Shown here: one piece after another, positions 10,423 through 20,864 of the stretch | Position numbering within the stretch: position 1 is the stretch's first letter | How the letters are laid out: each line of letters begins with the position of its first letter | DNA from: Acinetobacter brisouioides | Lineage (GTDB): Bacteria > Pseudomonadota > Gammaproteobacteria > Pseudomonadales > Moraxellaceae | NCBI RefSeq assembly: GCF_004331075.1 | Contig: NZ_SJNX01000002.1 | Span: forward strand, 310,001-374,000 | DNA: 64,000 bases | Reading direction: 5' to 3' | Translations under genes and position numbers: made by a program | Notes under the pieces: model-generated | What the model saw: only the letters and a program-made list of their open reading frames with translations | Told to the model about the DNA's origin: nothing | The model's database searches: none

Positions 10423-10428
10423 TATAAT
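10423..10428 (+). promoter_or_regulatory. Likely -10 box of the lipA promoter
   Basis: A perfect TATAAT lies about 50 bp before the lipA start in the divergent sthA-lipA spacer. I see no convincing -35 hexamer at the expected distance. Confidence 0.5.
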
Positions 10429-10479
10429 TGTGAGCCTAAGCAGTAAAAAGTTCATCGTCAAACAGTGGAAAAGTTGAAT

Positions 10480-11493
10480 ATGACCAGTAGCCGTAAACCT
10501 GAACAGGGTGTCAAACTTCGTGGCGCAGAGAAAGTCGCTAGAATTCCTGTAAAAGTGATTCCTACGGTTGAAGTGCCACGAAAACCAGACTGGATTCGTG
10601 TCAAGATGACAGCACCAGATGAAGTTCAACGGATTAAAACCACATTACGCGCACAAAAACTACATACCGTATGTGAAGAGGCAGCCTGCCCGAACTTGCC
10701 TGAATGCTTTGGTGGCGGTACAGCAACCTTTATGATTATGGGTGATATTTGTACCCGTCGTTGCCCGTTCTGTGACGTTGCACATGGTCGTCCAAATGCA
10801 CTTGATCCTGATGAACCACGCCATATGGCAGAAACCATTGCCAATTTGGGTTTAAAATATGCAGTGATTACCTCTGTTGACCGTGACGACCTATTAGATG
10901 GTGGCGCACAACACTTTGTAGACTGTATTAAAGAAGCACGCGAGCTTAGCCCAAAAACTTTACTCGAAATTTTGGTGCCTGACTTCCGTGGACGTATGGA
11001 TATTGCTTTACGCATTATGACTGAATGTCCACCAGACGTATTTAACCACAATATTGAAACTGTACCTCGCCTCTACAAAGCGATGCGCCCAGGTTCAGAT
11101 TATCAGCACTCTTTAAACTTGCTGAAGATGTTTAAAGAATACTGTCCAAATGTTCCAACCAAATGTGGTTTGATGGTCGGTATTGGTGAAACTGAAGAAG
11201 AAGTGATTTCACTGCTTGATGATCTACGCGCGCACGATGTTGACTATGTCACCATTGGTCAGTATTTGCAGCCATCTAAAGAACATGCACCAATTGACCG
11301 CTTTGTTACGCCAGAAGAGTTTGAGCGTTATGCAGAACATGGTCGTAAACTTGGCTTCAGAAATATCTGGTCTGCACCTATGGTACGTTCAAGCTACTTT
11401 GCCGACCGTCAATACCACGGCGAGCCTGTACCAGAAGTGCGTCGTAAAGTAGATCCTGCGAAAAAAATTACAGTTCAAACCATCGAAGCTTAA
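10480..11493 (+). CDS. lipA: Lipoyl synthase LipA
   Basis: LipA is a radical-SAM enzyme that inserts two sulfur atoms into octanoyl groups on carrier domains to make lipoyl cofactor. I take the ATG at 10480 (337 residues); the frame is open back to a GTG at 10465. The auxiliary iron-sulfur cluster cysteines are C65, C70 and C76 ([12 protein letters not shown]), and the radical-SAM cluster motif is C91-C95-C98 (CTRRCPFC). The C-terminal RSSY motif (VRSSYFAD) is also present. All key residues are intact. It is followed by a strong hairpin terminator shared with convergent rapA. Confidence 0.97.
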   Translation: MTSSRKPEQGVKLRGAEKVARIPVKVIPTVEVPRKPDWIRVKMTAPDEVQRIKTTLRAQKLHTVCEEAACPNLPECFGGGTATFMIMGDICTRRCPFCDVAHGRPNALDPDEPRHMAETIANLGLKYAVITSVDRDDLLDGGAQHFVDCIKEARELSPKTLLEILVPDFRGRMDIALRIMTECPPDVFNHNIETVPRLYKAMRPGSDYQHSLNLLKMFKEYCPNVPTKCGLMVGIGETEEEVISLLDDLRAHDVDYVTIGQYLQPSKEHAPIDRFVTPEEFERYAEHGRKLGFRNIWSAPMVRSSYFADRQYHGEPVPEVRRKVDPAKKITVQTIEA

Positions 11494-11528
11494 GCTTTGG
11501 TGGTTTTACCCCCCTGTACCGCAATAAA

Positions 11529-11567
11529 AAAAAGCTGCGTCTTGTAAAATACAGAACTCAGCTTTTT
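11529..11567. terminator. Hairpin terminator between lipA and rapA
   Basis: AAAAAGCTG at 11529-11537 pairs with CAGCTTTTT at 11559-11567. The A and T runs flank the stem so it can act in both directions, ending lipA and possibly rapA. Confidence 0.8.
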
Positions 11568-11652
11568 CTTTGAAAGAAAAAACACTTTATTCGACTATGC
11601 AATTTTTGAAGAGCGATCTCGAATAAAGGGCTTTTTACTTTCAGCTCTCATT

Positions 11653-14490
11653 TTATGGTTTCACAACCACCAAGACCTGAATAGCTTCTGGACTAATCGA
11701 CAAACTATCGAGCAAGCTCAAACCTTCTTGCTGCAACTTTTGCAAACGTTCGATTTCATCTTGACGGATACTTGGGTTGAACTGTTTTAAATAGCTTAAG
11801 CGCTCAATTTCGTACTGCCACTGCTGACCATAGTTGCTTTTCGCCTGTTGCTGCAATTCAGGCAATACAGTTTTAGCAATATCTAACGCTTGACGATAGC
11901 GCGTTTCAATCACGTCACGGCGTGCCTTAACAACTTGACGGCAACTGTTACCATCTAAATGATGCAGATATGGCTTCAGAATCATTGGATCAATTTTAGC
12001 CGACAAATCCTGACCAGTCTCACTCAGCAATACACGTACTAGCTGCTGTGGCAAACTTGCAGGCAAGTTCAATGCCTTCGGTGCAATCACATCGACTTTA
12101 AACCAGACTTCAAGCAAGACAGAACCTTGTTTCAAGGCATTCGATTTCAACAATGCGACGTTGGTACTACCAAACGATTGCGTGTTGATCATTTCCATCA
12201 TACTTTCAATAAATGGATGTTCAAGCGTCAAATACTGCGCATCTTCACGAATTTGTGCCTGATCACGATAGAACGTCGCGGTCATGCCCTCTTCATCAAG
12301 TGTTAAACCTTGAACCTGCATTTGGTCCGTCGGTTTAATGATGACCGTACCATTGCTTTGCTCATCAAAATCAATGTTAGTCGATGACATGAAACGTTTT
12401 ACAAACATTGGCAATGTCGTGTTGTCATCATAATCTTCGAGTGCCTGCACAATTTCCTGTGCAATCACTGGACGACAAGAATTGTACTCAAGCAAACGGT
12501 CACGACCTGCCTGTAATTCGGTTTCTAGCGCTTCACGTTGTACATTCACTTCTTCAAGCAAATCTTCAAACTTCTGCCCCAAATCAGACAGTAAGCATTC
12601 TTTTAGATCGACAATGAAGTTTTCTTGTAAAGTCTGCGCTGTGGGTGAAATATTCCCAAAAATATTTAAGGCTTCATTATACCAGCGGAACATACGCTCC
12701 TGTGCTGTACCTTGCAAATACGGCACATGAATCTGGATACGATTCTGCTGACCAATACGGTCTAAACGACCAATACGCTGCTCCAGTACATCTGGGTTCG
12801 CAGGTAAATCAAATAAAATTAGGTCGCTAGCAAACTGGAAGTTACGTCCCTCTGAACCAATTTCAGAACACAGTAAAATCTGTGCACCATAACTGTCTTC
12901 AGCAAAATATGCCGCAGCCTGATCACGTTCAAGCAAGCTCATACCTTCATGGAACAACGCTGTACGCACACCTGCATGCAAACGCAATGCACTTTCTAAC
13001 GCTTCAACCACTGGCCCACTACGTGCAATTAGCAAGACTTTTTTGTGTTTTAAATCTTTACGTAAAATCTCTATCAGCCAAGCGACACGCGGATCGGTTT
13101 CCATCCAAGAACCATCGAGCTGATTCTCTTCTGGCCACATCTGTTCACGTAGCTTACCATCGGTTGACCAATCAGCAGGTGCAGGCAATGGTGCAGGCTG
13201 ACAATCACGACCTGGGAAACCCTGAATCGCTTCACGGGTGTTACGGAACAAAATACGTCCAGTACCATGACGATCCAGTAACTCATGAATGGCTTGATAA
13301 CGCTGCTCTGGCTGATCTTCGATCCGATGACCAAGTAAGCCTTCAAGCGCAGTTAAATGCTGCTCAGTCAAGGCTTCATCAGACATGAGTACTTCAGCAA
13401 TTTTAGCGGTGTGCTGATATTGCTCTTCTTCATCTAGGAAACGATCTAGACTGCTGAAACGTTGTGGATCAAGTAAACGTAACCGAGCGAAATGACTTTC
13501 TACACCCAACTGTTCAGGGGTTGCTGTCAGCAATAATACGCCTGCGGTGTTCTCTGCCAGCTCTTCAACCAGATCATAACGATCATTGCCGCCTTCTTCT
13601 TCACTCCACATCAAGTGGTGTGCTTCATCGACAACCAATAAATCAAAACCTGCTTCAACGGCCTGTTCACGCAAATCATCATGGTCAATCATCAAATCGA
13701 CACTGGCAATAATGCATTGCTCAGTCAGGAATGGATTGAGTTCAGGGTCATGCTCTTTAATGGACGCTGTACGAGTCAGATCAAACAACGAGAAATTCAG
13801 ATTGAAACGACGACGCATTTCAATCATCCATTGATACTGCAATGAATCAGGCACTAAAATCAAAATACGCTCAGCACGCCCTGTTTTAAGCTGCTGATGA
13901 ATGATCAAACCCGCTTCAATGGTTTTACCTAAACCGACTTCATCGGCCAGTAAAACACGCGGTGCAAAGCGCTTACCCACTTCATGTGCAATGTATAATT
14001 GATGCGGGATCAGTCCTACACGTGCGCCAAGCAATCCACGTAATCGGCTGGTTTTCATACTGGCTTGTAACTGTAAAGCTTCAATACGCAAGTCATACCA
14101 AGCCTTGATATCGACTTGGCTGGCAAGTAAGCGATCAAGTGGTTTAGACAACTGAATCTGCGCGCCAATACGCGTTTCATTTAAGGTTTTGCGCTCTTGC
14201 TCACCACTGTCTAAATTACGTATAGCATTGTAGCGAATCACGCCAAATTGTTCTTCAAATGACTCAACCAACCACAGATTGCCTTCCTGATCGTAGATTT
14301 CGTCATTGATATTAAAAATAATTCGAGATAAAGGTGCATTGCTACGTGCATATACTCGTGTTTCGTCACTTTTTGGAAATAAAATGCTGAGGGAACGCTC
14401 ATCTACATCAATGACAACGCCCAAACCAAGTTCCGTTTCAGTATCGGATAACCAACGTTGACCAATAGCAAACTGTTGCAATTTTTTCAC
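11653..14490 (-). CDS. rapA: RNA polymerase-associated ATPase RapA
   Basis: RapA is a Swi2/Snf2-type ATPase bound to RNA polymerase that promotes polymerase recycling after transcription. The 945-residue product (family about 970) begins FAIGQRWLSDTETELGLGVV, the RapA N-terminal Tudor-like region. The helicase core has motif I DEVGLGKTIEAG, the DEAH box (VVDEAHHLMW), the LLTATPEQLG motif III, and motifs V-VI SEIGSEGRNFQFA and QRIGRLDRIGQ. A long C-terminal RapA-specific region follows. The apparent start is GTG (14490). It stands alone with a short spacer to the downstream hairpin. Confidence 0.95.
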   Translation of the reverse strand: MKKLQQFAIGQRWLSDTETELGLGVVIDVDERSLSILFPKSDETRVYARSNAPLSRIIFNINDEIYDQEGNLWLVESFEEQFGVIRYNAIRNLDSGEQERKTLNETRIGAQIQLSKPLDRLLASQVDIKAWYDLRIEALQLQASMKTSRLRGLLGARVGLIPHQLYIAHEVGKRFAPRVLLADEVGLGKTIEAGLIIHQQLKTGRAERILILVPDSLQYQWMIEMRRRFNLNFSLFDLTRTASIKEHDPELNPFLTEQCIIASVDLMIDHDDLREQAVEAGFDLLVVDEAHHLMWSEEEGGNDRYDLVEELAENTAGVLLLTATPEQLGVESHFARLRLLDPQRFSSLDRFLDEEEQYQHTAKIAEVLMSDEALTEQHLTALEGLLGHRIEDQPEQRYQAIHELLDRHGTGRILFRNTREAIQGFPGRDCQPAPLPAPADWSTDGKLREQMWPEENQLDGSWMETDPRVAWLIEILRKDLKHKKVLLIARSGPVVEALESALRLHAGVRTALFHEGMSLLERDQAAAYFAEDSYGAQILLCSEIGSEGRNFQFASDLILFDLPANPDVLEQRIGRLDRIGQQNRIQIHVPYLQGTAQERMFRWYNEALNIFGNISPTAQTLQENFIVDLKECLLSDLGQKFEDLLEEVNVQREALETELQAGRDRLLEYNSCRPVIAQEIVQALEDYDDNTTLPMFVKRFMSSTNIDFDEQSNGTVIIKPTDQMQVQGLTLDEEGMTATFYRDQAQIREDAQYLTLEHPFIESMMEMINTQSFGSTNVALLKSNALKQGSVLLEVWFKVDVIAPKALNLPASLPQQLVRVLLSETGQDLSAKIDPMILKPYLHHLDGNSCRQVVKARRDVIETRYRQALDIAKTVLPELQQQAKSNYGQQWQYEIERLSYLKQFNPSIRQDEIERLQKLQQEGLSLLDSLSISPEAIQVLVVVKP

Positions 14491-14591
14491 CTTTATTTCA
14501 AGTTTGCACTAAAAGCACATGCGGCTTTTAGCTTCAATCTAAATATTTTCGCACAAAGCATAACAAAACGTCAGGTTATGCTGATGATTTT

Positions 14592-15236
14592 TTAAAATGG
14601 TACGGCACATTCAAAGTTTAGCAATTCATCTGTTTTAGGATGATAAAAACTGAGCTGCTTGGCGTGTAAGCATAAGCGATCAGTCAATTGCTGTTGTTGC
14701 TCTGTTGCATACAAAGTATCTCCGACAATCGGATGTCCCAAGTATTGCATATGTACCCGAAGTTGATGTGAACGCCCAGTAATTGGGGTTAATTTGACAC
14801 GCGTCACCACTTGACCTTCCAGCTCAAACTGCTCTAAAGCCTGCCAATGTGTCAACGCTGGCTTGGAATGCTGTGGATCGACAATATGAAGTGGTGGTCG
14901 ATCTGGGTCATACACCACAGGAATATCAATGGTTCCTTCGCCTGAAAGCGAACCTGCGACCAAGGCTTGATAGGTTTTTTCGGTGTGGCGTTCTTGAAAC
15001 TGCCGTGAAATTCGGTTTTGCCCGAAGCGTGACAATCCAAAGACCAAAATGCCTGAAGTATCACGATCAAGACGGTGAATCAATAAGGTTTTCGGTTCTA
15101 TCGCAAGCAAGCGCGTCAGCATGCTGTCTTGTAAGGCTTCACCTTTGCCTGGAACACTGAGTAAACCTGCGGGTTTATGGATGACCATAAAATCTTCATC
15201 TCGATGAATCAGATGATCGGTTAAAAAATTACTCAA
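14592..15236 (-). CDS. RluA-family RNA pseudouridine synthase
   Basis: The 214-residue protein isomerises uridine to pseudouridine in 23S rRNA and/or tRNA. It has the catalytic motif HRLDRDTSGILVFG with the active-site aspartate, the opening FMVIHKPAGLLSVPGKG and GRSHQLRVHMQYLGHPIVGD. It has no N-terminal S4 domain, unlike RluD, and its size fits RluA (23S U746 and tRNA U32) rather than RluC or RluD, but the exact target cannot be proven from sequence. It is a single gene following rapA on the same strand. Confidence 0.85.
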   Translation of the reverse strand: MSNFLTDHLIHRDEDFMVIHKPAGLLSVPGKGEALQDSMLTRLLAIEPKTLLIHRLDRDTSGILVFGLSRFGQNRISRQFQERHTEKTYQALVAGSLSGEGTIDIPVVYDPDRPPLHIVDPQHSKPALTHWQALEQFELEGQVVTRVKLTPITGRSHQLRVHMQYLGHPIVGDTLYATEQQQQLTDRLCLHAKQLSFYHPKTDELLNFECAVPF

Positions 15237-15362
15237 AATTTAATCCCAAGCTGACCACGAAAACAAGCGGGCAATAATAAAAAGCTTACGCCTGAAATAC
15301 AATAGACAATCTGCAACAAAAGCATAAATTCCTGTTATTTCATCCGAAAGCATCACCAAATA

Positions 15363-15388
15363 AAAACGGAATCTTGTGATTCCGTTTT
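15363..15388 (-). terminator. Terminator after hemL
   Basis: AAAACGGAATC (15363-15373) pairs perfectly with GATTCCGTTTT (15378-15388) around a 4-base loop, 13 bp past the hemL stop; the coding-strand side ends in a U run. Confidence 0.85.
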
Positions 15389-15400
15389 CTGAGCCATGAT

Positions 15401-16699
15401 TTATGCCTGTTTCATCTCGGCAAAGACTTCTTTTGCCGCTGCAATGGTATAGGCAATATCTTCATCACTATGTGCAGATGAGATAAAACCAGCTTCAAAT
15501 GCTGAAGGTGCAAAGTGAATTCCACGATCTAACATACCGTGGAAAAACTGTTTAAAGGCATTTACATCACACTTCAAAATATCATCGAAGCTGGTGATTT
15601 CAGTTTGATCAGTAAAATACAAACCGAACATGCCACCAATTTGCTCGGTTTTTAAAGCAATGCCTGTTTCCTGAGCAACTTGCTGAAAACCAGACAATAA
15701 TTTTGCCAGTTTTGCAGATAAATCAGTATAGAAATTTTCTTGGCGTAAATGTTTGAACATTTCAATACCCGCACGCATCGCGAGCGGATTACCAGACAAT
15801 GTCCCTGCCTGATACACACCACCGAGTGGCGCGATGCATTCCATAATTTCGCGCTTACCGCCAAATGCGCCTACAGGTAAACCCGCACCAATAATTTTAC
15901 CTAGTGTGGTTAAATCTGGTTTCACATTATAAACCGATTGTGCGCCGCCTAGCGCTACACGGAAACCGGTCATCACTTCATCAATAATAAAGACAGATTT
16001 GTGCTCATCACACATTTCACGAATGCTTTCTAAGAAACCTGCAATCGGTTTAACCAAATTCATGTTGCCTGCCACAGGTTCAACAATCACCCCTGCAATT
16101 TCACCGCCAAATTTCGCAAAACAGGCTTTTACAGCTTCGATGTCATTGTACGGCAAGGTAATCGTATGTTTGGCAAAATCAGCAGGCACGCCTTTAGAGG
16201 TTGGCTCACCCAAAGTCAGCATGCCTGAACCTGCTTTGACCAACAGTGAATCTGAGTGCCCATGATAACAGCCTTCAAACTTCACGATTTTGTCACGTCC
16301 AGTATAGCCACGCGCCAAACGGATCGCTGACATGGTGGCTTCTGTACCCGAGTTGGTCATACGCACCATTTCAATCGATGGCATGATTTCGCAGATCACA
16401 TCTGCCAAAGTGGTCTCATGTACAGTCGGTGCGCCAAAACTTAAACCATCTTGTGCTGCCTCTTGAACAGCCTTCACAATACTTGGATGTGAATGTCCTA
16501 AAATCATCGGCCCCCATGAACCAATGTAGTCGACATAGCGCTTGCCATCGACATCCCACAAATATGCGCCTTGCGCTTTTTCAATAAAAACAGGTGTTCC
16601 ACCCACACCATTAAATGCACGTACTGGTGAGTTCACTCCACCTGGAATATGTTTGCTGGCTTGCTTAAAAAGTTGCTGTTGTTTTGCAGAAAGGCTCAT
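15401..16699 (-). CDS. hemL: Glutamate-1-semialdehyde 2,1-aminomutase HemL
   Basis: HemL is the PLP enzyme that converts glutamate-1-semialdehyde to 5-aminolevulinate, the second step of the C5 haem pathway begun by hemA, also in this window (51104-52387). I use the ATG at 16699 ([15 protein letters not shown], 432 residues); the frame is open to a TTG at 16711. Motifs include [41 protein letters not shown], the cofactor-binding [10 protein letters not shown] and the PLP lysine in [18 protein letters not shown]. Length and motifs are complete. It follows thiE by about 27 bp and is probably cotranscribed. Confidence 0.95.
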   Translation of the reverse strand: MSLSAKQQQLFKQASKHIPGGVNSPVRAFNGVGGTPVFIEKAQGAYLWDVDGKRYVDYIGSWGPMILGHSHPSIVKAVQEAAQDGLSFGAPTVHETTLADVICEIMPSIEMVRMTNSGTEATMSAIRLARGYTGRDKIVKFEGCYHGHSDSLLVKAGSGMLTLGEPTSKGVPADFAKHTITLPYNDIEAVKACFAKFGGEIAGVIVEPVAGNMNLVKPIAGFLESIREMCDEHKSVFIIDEVMTGFRVALGGAQSVYNVKPDLTTLGKIIGAGLPVGAFGGKREIMECIAPLGGVYQAGTLSGNPLAMRAGIEMFKHLRQENFYTDLSAKLAKLLSGFQQVAQETGIALKTEQIGGMFGLYFTDQTEITSFDDILKCDVNAFKQFFHGMLDRGIHFAPSAFEAGFISSAHSDEDIAYTIAAAKEVFAEMKQA

Positions 16700-16725
16700 A
16701 GCATTACTCAAATAAACTGAATGAT

Positions 16726-17349
16726 TTAGGAATGATTAACAAATAAATTCGCCCATGCATTCACACGTGCAGGAATCTCAGCGACTGACCGCCCTAATAT
16801 ATCACTAATCACGGCACATAAGTCTGCCCCCGAATCGACCACGACCTGAGAATTTTCAACGGTTAACCCTCCAATCGCGCAGATTGGTACATTTTTAAAC
16901 TGCAATGATGCTTGCTTTAAAGTCTCCAAACCAATATTGCCCGCTTCAGGTTTGGTCGATGTGGCATAAATCGCACCAAATGCCACATAGGTTGCTCCTT
17001 GAGCAATAGCGAGTTCAGCCAGTTCAAGTGAATTGGCACAAGTCCGACCAATAATTGCACCTTCAGCAAGTTGAGCTTTAGCATCGGTAATTTCACCGTC
17101 TGTTTGCCCCAAATGTACACCGAAACCAAATTGGGCTGCCAGTTCCAAATCATCATTAATAACAAACGGCGTTTGGTATTTTTCACAAAGCTGCTTAATC
17201 TGCTCAACCTCAACAGGCTGATCGCTTCTAGCGACTTTTTTACGGCGATATTGCAAAATTGCCACCTGTTCTGTCGCCAGCGCAGCGTCTAATTTTTCAA
17301 GTAATATTTCTAAAGAATCATCATTGGTAATGAGATATAAACCACGCAT
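16726..17349 (-). CDS. thiE: Thiamine-phosphate synthase ThiE
   Basis: ThiE joins the hydroxymethylpyrimidine and thiazole moieties to make thiamine phosphate. The ATG at 17349 ([10 protein letters not shown]) gives 207 residues, the normal size; an in-frame TTG at 17367 is unlikely. It shows the TIM-barrel signature segments [31 protein letters not shown] and [13 protein letters not shown], and the phosphate-binding [10 protein letters not shown]. The pairing with hemL reflects gene order in the genus; the two pathways are unrelated. No TPP riboswitch was seen upstream. Confidence 0.93.
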   Translation of the reverse strand: MRGLYLITNDDSLEILLEKLDAALATEQVAILQYRRKKVARSDQPVEVEQIKQLCEKYQTPFVINDDLELAAQFGFGVHLGQTDGEITDAKAQLAEGAIIGRTCANSLELAELAIAQGATYVAFGAIYATSTKPEAGNIGLETLKQASLQFKNVPICAIGGLTVENSQVVVDSGADLCAVISDILGRSVAEIPARVNAWANLFVNHS

Positions 17350-17422
17350 ATAAACTCTAAATATCAAGCGAATTTGAGTTTAGTGTAACGCTCACATCTC
17401 TTAAGCTCAAACTTCCAATAAA

Positions 17423-17448
17423 AAAACCGAGAAGTTAACTTCTCAGTT
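17423..17448 (-). terminator. Terminator after the OmpW-like gene
   Basis: A near-perfect inverted repeat centred on GAGAAGTTAACTTCTC (17429-17444) is flanked by AAAC and GTTT, 24 bp past the porin stop. Confidence 0.7.
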
Positions 17449-17471
17449 TATTGTCTAAATCATATTAGATA

Positions 17472-18227
17472 TTAGAAACGGTAACCAACACCAAGGTAAG
17501 TCACGATTGGGTTAATTTCGATTTTACTGCGACCTGTAACCAATGTAGCCCCTGTTGCATTACTAGCAACATCAAGTTTGGCATTAGTACTTAGATGAAC
17601 GTAGCTCACAGAAGCTGTTGCAAACCAGTTTTTCGTAATATTGTAGTCTGCACCGACGAAAGCAACAGGAGCAACAGCGTCATCAATTTTTACGTTACGG
17701 ATACTTATACCTTTTGAAGCGGTATCAGAAACCACTGCAGAGTCTAATTTAAAGTTACTAAAGTGCGCATACATAAGACCTGCACCAACATATGGGCGCA
17801 ATTTATTGTTTACAGCACCAAAAGTATATTTACCTGTTACAACTGGGCTATAAACTTTAACGTCGCCCACTTTACTAAATTTATCTAGATTTAACGCGCC
17901 GCCCAATAATTGTCCTTTACCTTTAATATCAAAGGTTGGTGGCACGCCTACAATTAACCCCAAACTGACATTGTCATCTACTAAATAATCAAATTTAAAC
18001 TCAGCAGTATCAGAATCTTTCAATTCAAAACCAGCAGATGGTGTAAACGGCAAATATGTACCTGTACTCGCCAATTGAGTAGACACACCTTGTTTAGTCC
18101 CTTGCGGCATAATATGTGCCCAGCCTGCAGAAACAGCCAAGACCTTGCCCTCTGAAGTCTCAGCATGCGTTGCAAAGCTAACTGCAAATAAAGCAGCTGG
18201 AATGAGTGCTTTAGTTAATTTTTTCAT
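17472..18227 (-). CDS. OmpW-family outer membrane protein
   Basis: The 251-residue protein is predicted to be an 8-stranded outer membrane barrel of the OmpW family, small channels for hydrophobic or charged solutes. A signal peptide (MKKLTKALIPAALFAVSFATHA) precedes the mature chain. Family-typical segments are VSLGLIVGVPPTFDIKGKG, RPYVGAGLMYAHFSNF, DYNITKNWFATASVSYVHL and the C-terminal ITYLGVGYRF-like ending (VTYLGVGYRF) with terminal Phe as a BAM recognition signal. It is a single gene with its own terminator. Whether it is the iron- and colistin-associated OmpW or a paralogue cannot be decided here. Confidence 0.85.
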   Translation of the reverse strand: MKKLTKALIPAALFAVSFATHAETSEGKVLAVSAGWAHIMPQGTKQGVSTQLASTGTYLPFTPSAGFELKDSDTAEFKFDYLVDDNVSLGLIVGVPPTFDIKGKGQLLGGALNLDKFSKVGDVKVYSPVVTGKYTFGAVNNKLRPYVGAGLMYAHFSNFKLDSAVVSDTASKGISIRNVKIDDAVAPVAFVGADYNITKNWFATASVSYVHLSTNAKLDVASNATGATLVTGRSKIEINPIVTYLGVGYRF

Positions 18228-18647
18228 AAATTAAGATTCCATCATCATGGTTAAACAGCGATCACGAGGCTTCCAAGCCTTCATCATTTGTTTTTAATAT
18301 TAGAATAATTACTTTAAATAGCAATACGATAAAGTCAATATTTATTTACCAATAAATCTAAAAGCTATTTTATTAAATAAAAAAATATGTTTTTCAATGA
18401 TTTAAAAAAACATACTCATCAGTCGCGATTCTGTTAAATGCTTATCTTTTAAACCCTAAAAAACTATGTAAGTAACTATAAAATATATAAAATTAAGATT
18501 GATCGCACTATTTGAACAGAGTTCATTGAAAATCACTGCCGAGATATATAAAAAAAATTTAGCTTAAATCTGATTTTTTAAATGTTCAACTGAAGCATCT
18601 CGGTCTATAGTGACATTATCTTCAAAAGAACTCATAGGGCTTAGCTC
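18228..18647. other. AT-rich divergent spacer (OmpW-like / CYTH genes)
   Basis: The 420-bp spacer holds no recognisable gene. It is very AT-rich and must contain two divergent promoters. A weak candidate for the rightward one is TTCAAC (18585) and TATAGT (18606) with a short 15-bp spacing. No operator-like palindrome was noticed. Confidence 0.45.
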
Positions 18648-20072
18648 ATGCATGAAATTGAATTAAAACTACAAATTCCTGAGCAGAAACGTGCTGCAAT
18701 CGTTAAAGCGTTTGAAACAAAAACCACTCAGCATATTGAGTTACATGCGCGTTATTTTGACACTGCTGACTCAAAACTAGCAGCACATCAGATTGCAATC
18801 CGCATTCGTAAAGAAGGAAATTTCTGGGTTCAGACCCTCAAAGGTGCAGGTGAAAATCCATTACAGCGTTATGAACATGAAATCAACTTAGGAGAATCCA
18901 CGCAAGCACCTGAGCTAGATTTAAGTGCCTATAAACAAGAACCATATGCACTTAAATTACTCAAAAATGCATTGGGTGATGATTTTGATGGCTTAATCTT
19001 AAAATTCGAAACGATTGTGCAACGTGCTTACCGTGTTGTGCAATTCAACAACTCCAAAATTGAAATTTGCCTTGACCGAGGCGTTGTACAAAATGTTGAC
19101 GAACAACGTGAAATTTATGAAGTTGAGTTTGAACTAAAACAAGGGCAAATTTCTGACTTAATTCAACTGACCCAACAATGGGTTAAGAAGTACCATATTT
19201 GGCTTGATGTTCGCAGTAAAGCTGAACGTGGCAATTTGTTGGCTCAAAAATTACAGGTCAGCCCAGCAACCACCGCCTCCTCTGTAAAATATGACAAGAA
19301 AGCTCAGCCCGATTTTATTTTAAAACAGTTGATTGCCGCTGCATTACGTCATGCTTTACCTAACTTTGCTGCAATTGCAGATCAGATTGCTGAATCAGCT
19401 CATTATTATCAGGCTTATTTGGCACTATGCCAACTCGCCAGCAGCTTGCAATTATTTCAAGGTTTTGCCCCAGCCACGCTGATTGAGCATGTTGCACAGT
19501 TACAACATTTATTAAAGACCGCTCACCAAGCGTATTTGGCAACTACGCTCTATCCTGCAATTTTGCTACATAGTGAACATGCCGAGAGCGTTGAGTTAGA
19601 GTTACATCATGCCAATCATATATTTACGCAAACGGGTTGTACATTATTGATACTGGAACTCTTGGCATTTAGCTTAAGTGACTCTAGCGCCGAATCACAT
19701 AGCAAAGTGAAAGGAGGCATAAAAAAGCAGTTCAAACAACAAATTGAACAGTTCACAACAGATTTTGCTAACTTTGCACAACTCAATGTCAATGAAAAAT
19801 GTCAGGTCTTGAGCCATATTCAGTGTTGGGGCGATGCTTTGGCACTTTGCACACCATTTACAACAAAAAAACACTTGGCACTTTATGTACAGCTACAGCC
19901 TGAACTGAGTGAAAGTCTAGATCTATGGGTTGCACAGCAACATGCAAACAAGTATTTGGTATCCGCAGAGCAACGGTATTTTGTTTTAGGTTGGCTCGCC
20001 AATCAAATCCCTTCGCAACAAGCTCATCTAGAAATTACTATAAAAAAATTACTAAAGAAAATAAATACTTAA
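18648..20072 (+). CDS. CYTH-domain protein, probable inorganic triphosphatase
   Basis: The 474-residue protein starts with a CYTH domain, recognised by the N-terminal ExExK signature (HEIELKLQI), the charged strands HARYFDTAD, IRIRKEGNFWVQTLKG and YEVEFELKQG, and the basic-acidic tunnel pattern of triphosphate-tunnel enzymes. It resembles E. coli YgiF, a tripolyphosphatase. The remaining 270 residues are helical and look like a degenerate CHAD domain (ALRHALPNFAAIADQ), with few of its conserved histidines. The substrate is inferred from the family. It stands alone, ended by a hairpin at 20091. Confidence 0.8.
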   Translation: MHEIELKLQIPEQKRAAIVKAFETKTTQHIELHARYFDTADSKLAAHQIAIRIRKEGNFWVQTLKGAGENPLQRYEHEINLGESTQAPELDLSAYKQEPYALKLLKNALGDDFDGLILKFETIVQRAYRVVQFNNSKIEICLDRGVVQNVDEQREIYEVEFELKQGQISDLIQLTQQWVKKYHIWLDVRSKAERGNLLAQKLQVSPATTASSVKYDKKAQPDFILKQLIAAALRHALPNFAAIADQIAESAHYYQAYLALCQLASSLQLFQGFAPATLIEHVAQLQHLLKTAHQAYLATTLYPAILLHSEHAESVELELHHANHIFTQTGCTLLILELLAFSLSDSSAESHSKVKGGIKKQFKQQIEQFTTDFANFAQLNVNEKCQVLSHIQCWGDALALCTPFTTKKHLALYVQLQPELSESLDLWVAQQHANKYLVSAEQRYFVLGWLANQIPSQQAHLEITIKKLLKKINT

Positions 20073-20090
20073 TTTAATGATCTAAAAATA

Positions 20091-20119
20091 CTGTGCTGTT
20101 TCGCCAAGCAACAGCACAG
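20091..20119. terminator. Hairpin between convergent genes
   Basis: CTGTGCTGTT (20091-20100) pairs perfectly with AACAGCACAG (20110-20119) between the convergent CYTH gene and the unknown gene at 20127. U runs are short on both sides, so efficiency is uncertain. Confidence 0.6.
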
Positions 20120-20126
20120 TATATAT

Positions 20127-20759
20127 TCAACGGTATTTACCAAAGATTTTCCAGACCCCATTATCAGCAAGTGGGTCACTATAGCTATCGCTACGTGCTT
20201 TACGCGGTTTTTCCCGTGCATCAACCACCTTAAAATGTTTTTCCCCACCCAAAACAATGCCATTGTTATAAAAACGAGTTCGGGTATATTCACTCTGCCC
20301 ATGCTGAAATACATAAGTTCTTAAATCAATAAACTCACGGTGCGCAACCAAAGCTGCGGTGTCATCACTTTCCAGCCATGTTTTCATTGCCAGCATGTGT
20401 TCTGGCTCAAACTGCCCACATTTTTCCACGACACTCAACACACCCCGAAAAGTTTTGGACTCTTTGGCACGAGTTTTATTAATGCGAATACGGTCTACAT
20501 GAAAGAAAAATAAAGGCAAATTCAAATGGCTTGGCAAATGAATCGCATCAATCACTTCGTCTTGTAAAAACGGTTGGCACAACTGTTGTGCCCGTTCAAT
20601 TAACTCGCGCCACTGACTAAAATAATGCTCTGCCTCGGTTTGCGATGCATAATAAATCGGTAAACCTTCAACATGTTCAAGTTGTTCAGGTGGCCAAATT
20701 TGCTGGCGCAAGAATTGGATCTCTTGTTTTAGGTTTTGTATCGCAATTGAATCTTGCAT
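20127..20759 (-). CDS. Protein of unknown function, 210 residues
   Basis: I do not recognise a family. The product is soluble with no signal peptide or membrane segment. It opens with a predicted coiled or helical stretch (QNLKQEIQFLRQQIWPPEQLEH), has a hydrophobic middle (HLNLPLFFFHVDRIRI) and a basic C-terminal region (DAREKPRKARSDSY) ending WKIFGKYR. It stands alone on the minus strand with divergent DUF3144 gene upstream and a hairpin downstream. Codon usage appears like its neighbours, and it is long enough to be a genuine gene. Confidence 0.7.
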   Translation of the reverse strand: MQDSIAIQNLKQEIQFLRQQIWPPEQLEHVEGLPIYYASQTEAEHYFSQWRELIERAQQLCQPFLQDEVIDAIHLPSHLNLPLFFFHVDRIRINKTRAKESKTFRGVLSVVEKCGQFEPEHMLAMKTWLESDDTAALVAHREFIDLRTYVFQHGQSEYTRTRFYNNGIVLGGEKHFKVVDAREKPRKARSDSYSDPLADNGVWKIFGKYR

Positions 20760-20828
20760 GCATTTGACTCATTATGCTTAGGCTATTTAAAGATTAAGCC
20801 AACTGTTTAGTTTCCGCAAGGCTTTGCC

Positions 20829-20834
20829 TATAAT
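20829..20834 (+). promoter_or_regulatory. Likely -10 box for the DUF3144 gene
   Basis: TATAAT lies 30 bp before the ATG at 20865, so the transcript would have a short leader. No good -35 box is visible upstream. Confidence 0.5.
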
Positions 20835-20864
20835 AGACTGTCATTTTTGTGTTGGAACTTTCCC

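Noticed and set aside
10378..10629. Minus-strand frame over the lipA start
   Set aside because: It overlaps the lipA coding region and promoter in another frame and has no protein-like content.
15241..18647. TPP riboswitch upstream of thiE or a small RNA in the spacers
   Set aside because: No TPP-specific conserved blocks were seen; the spacers contain only terminators and AT-rich DNA.
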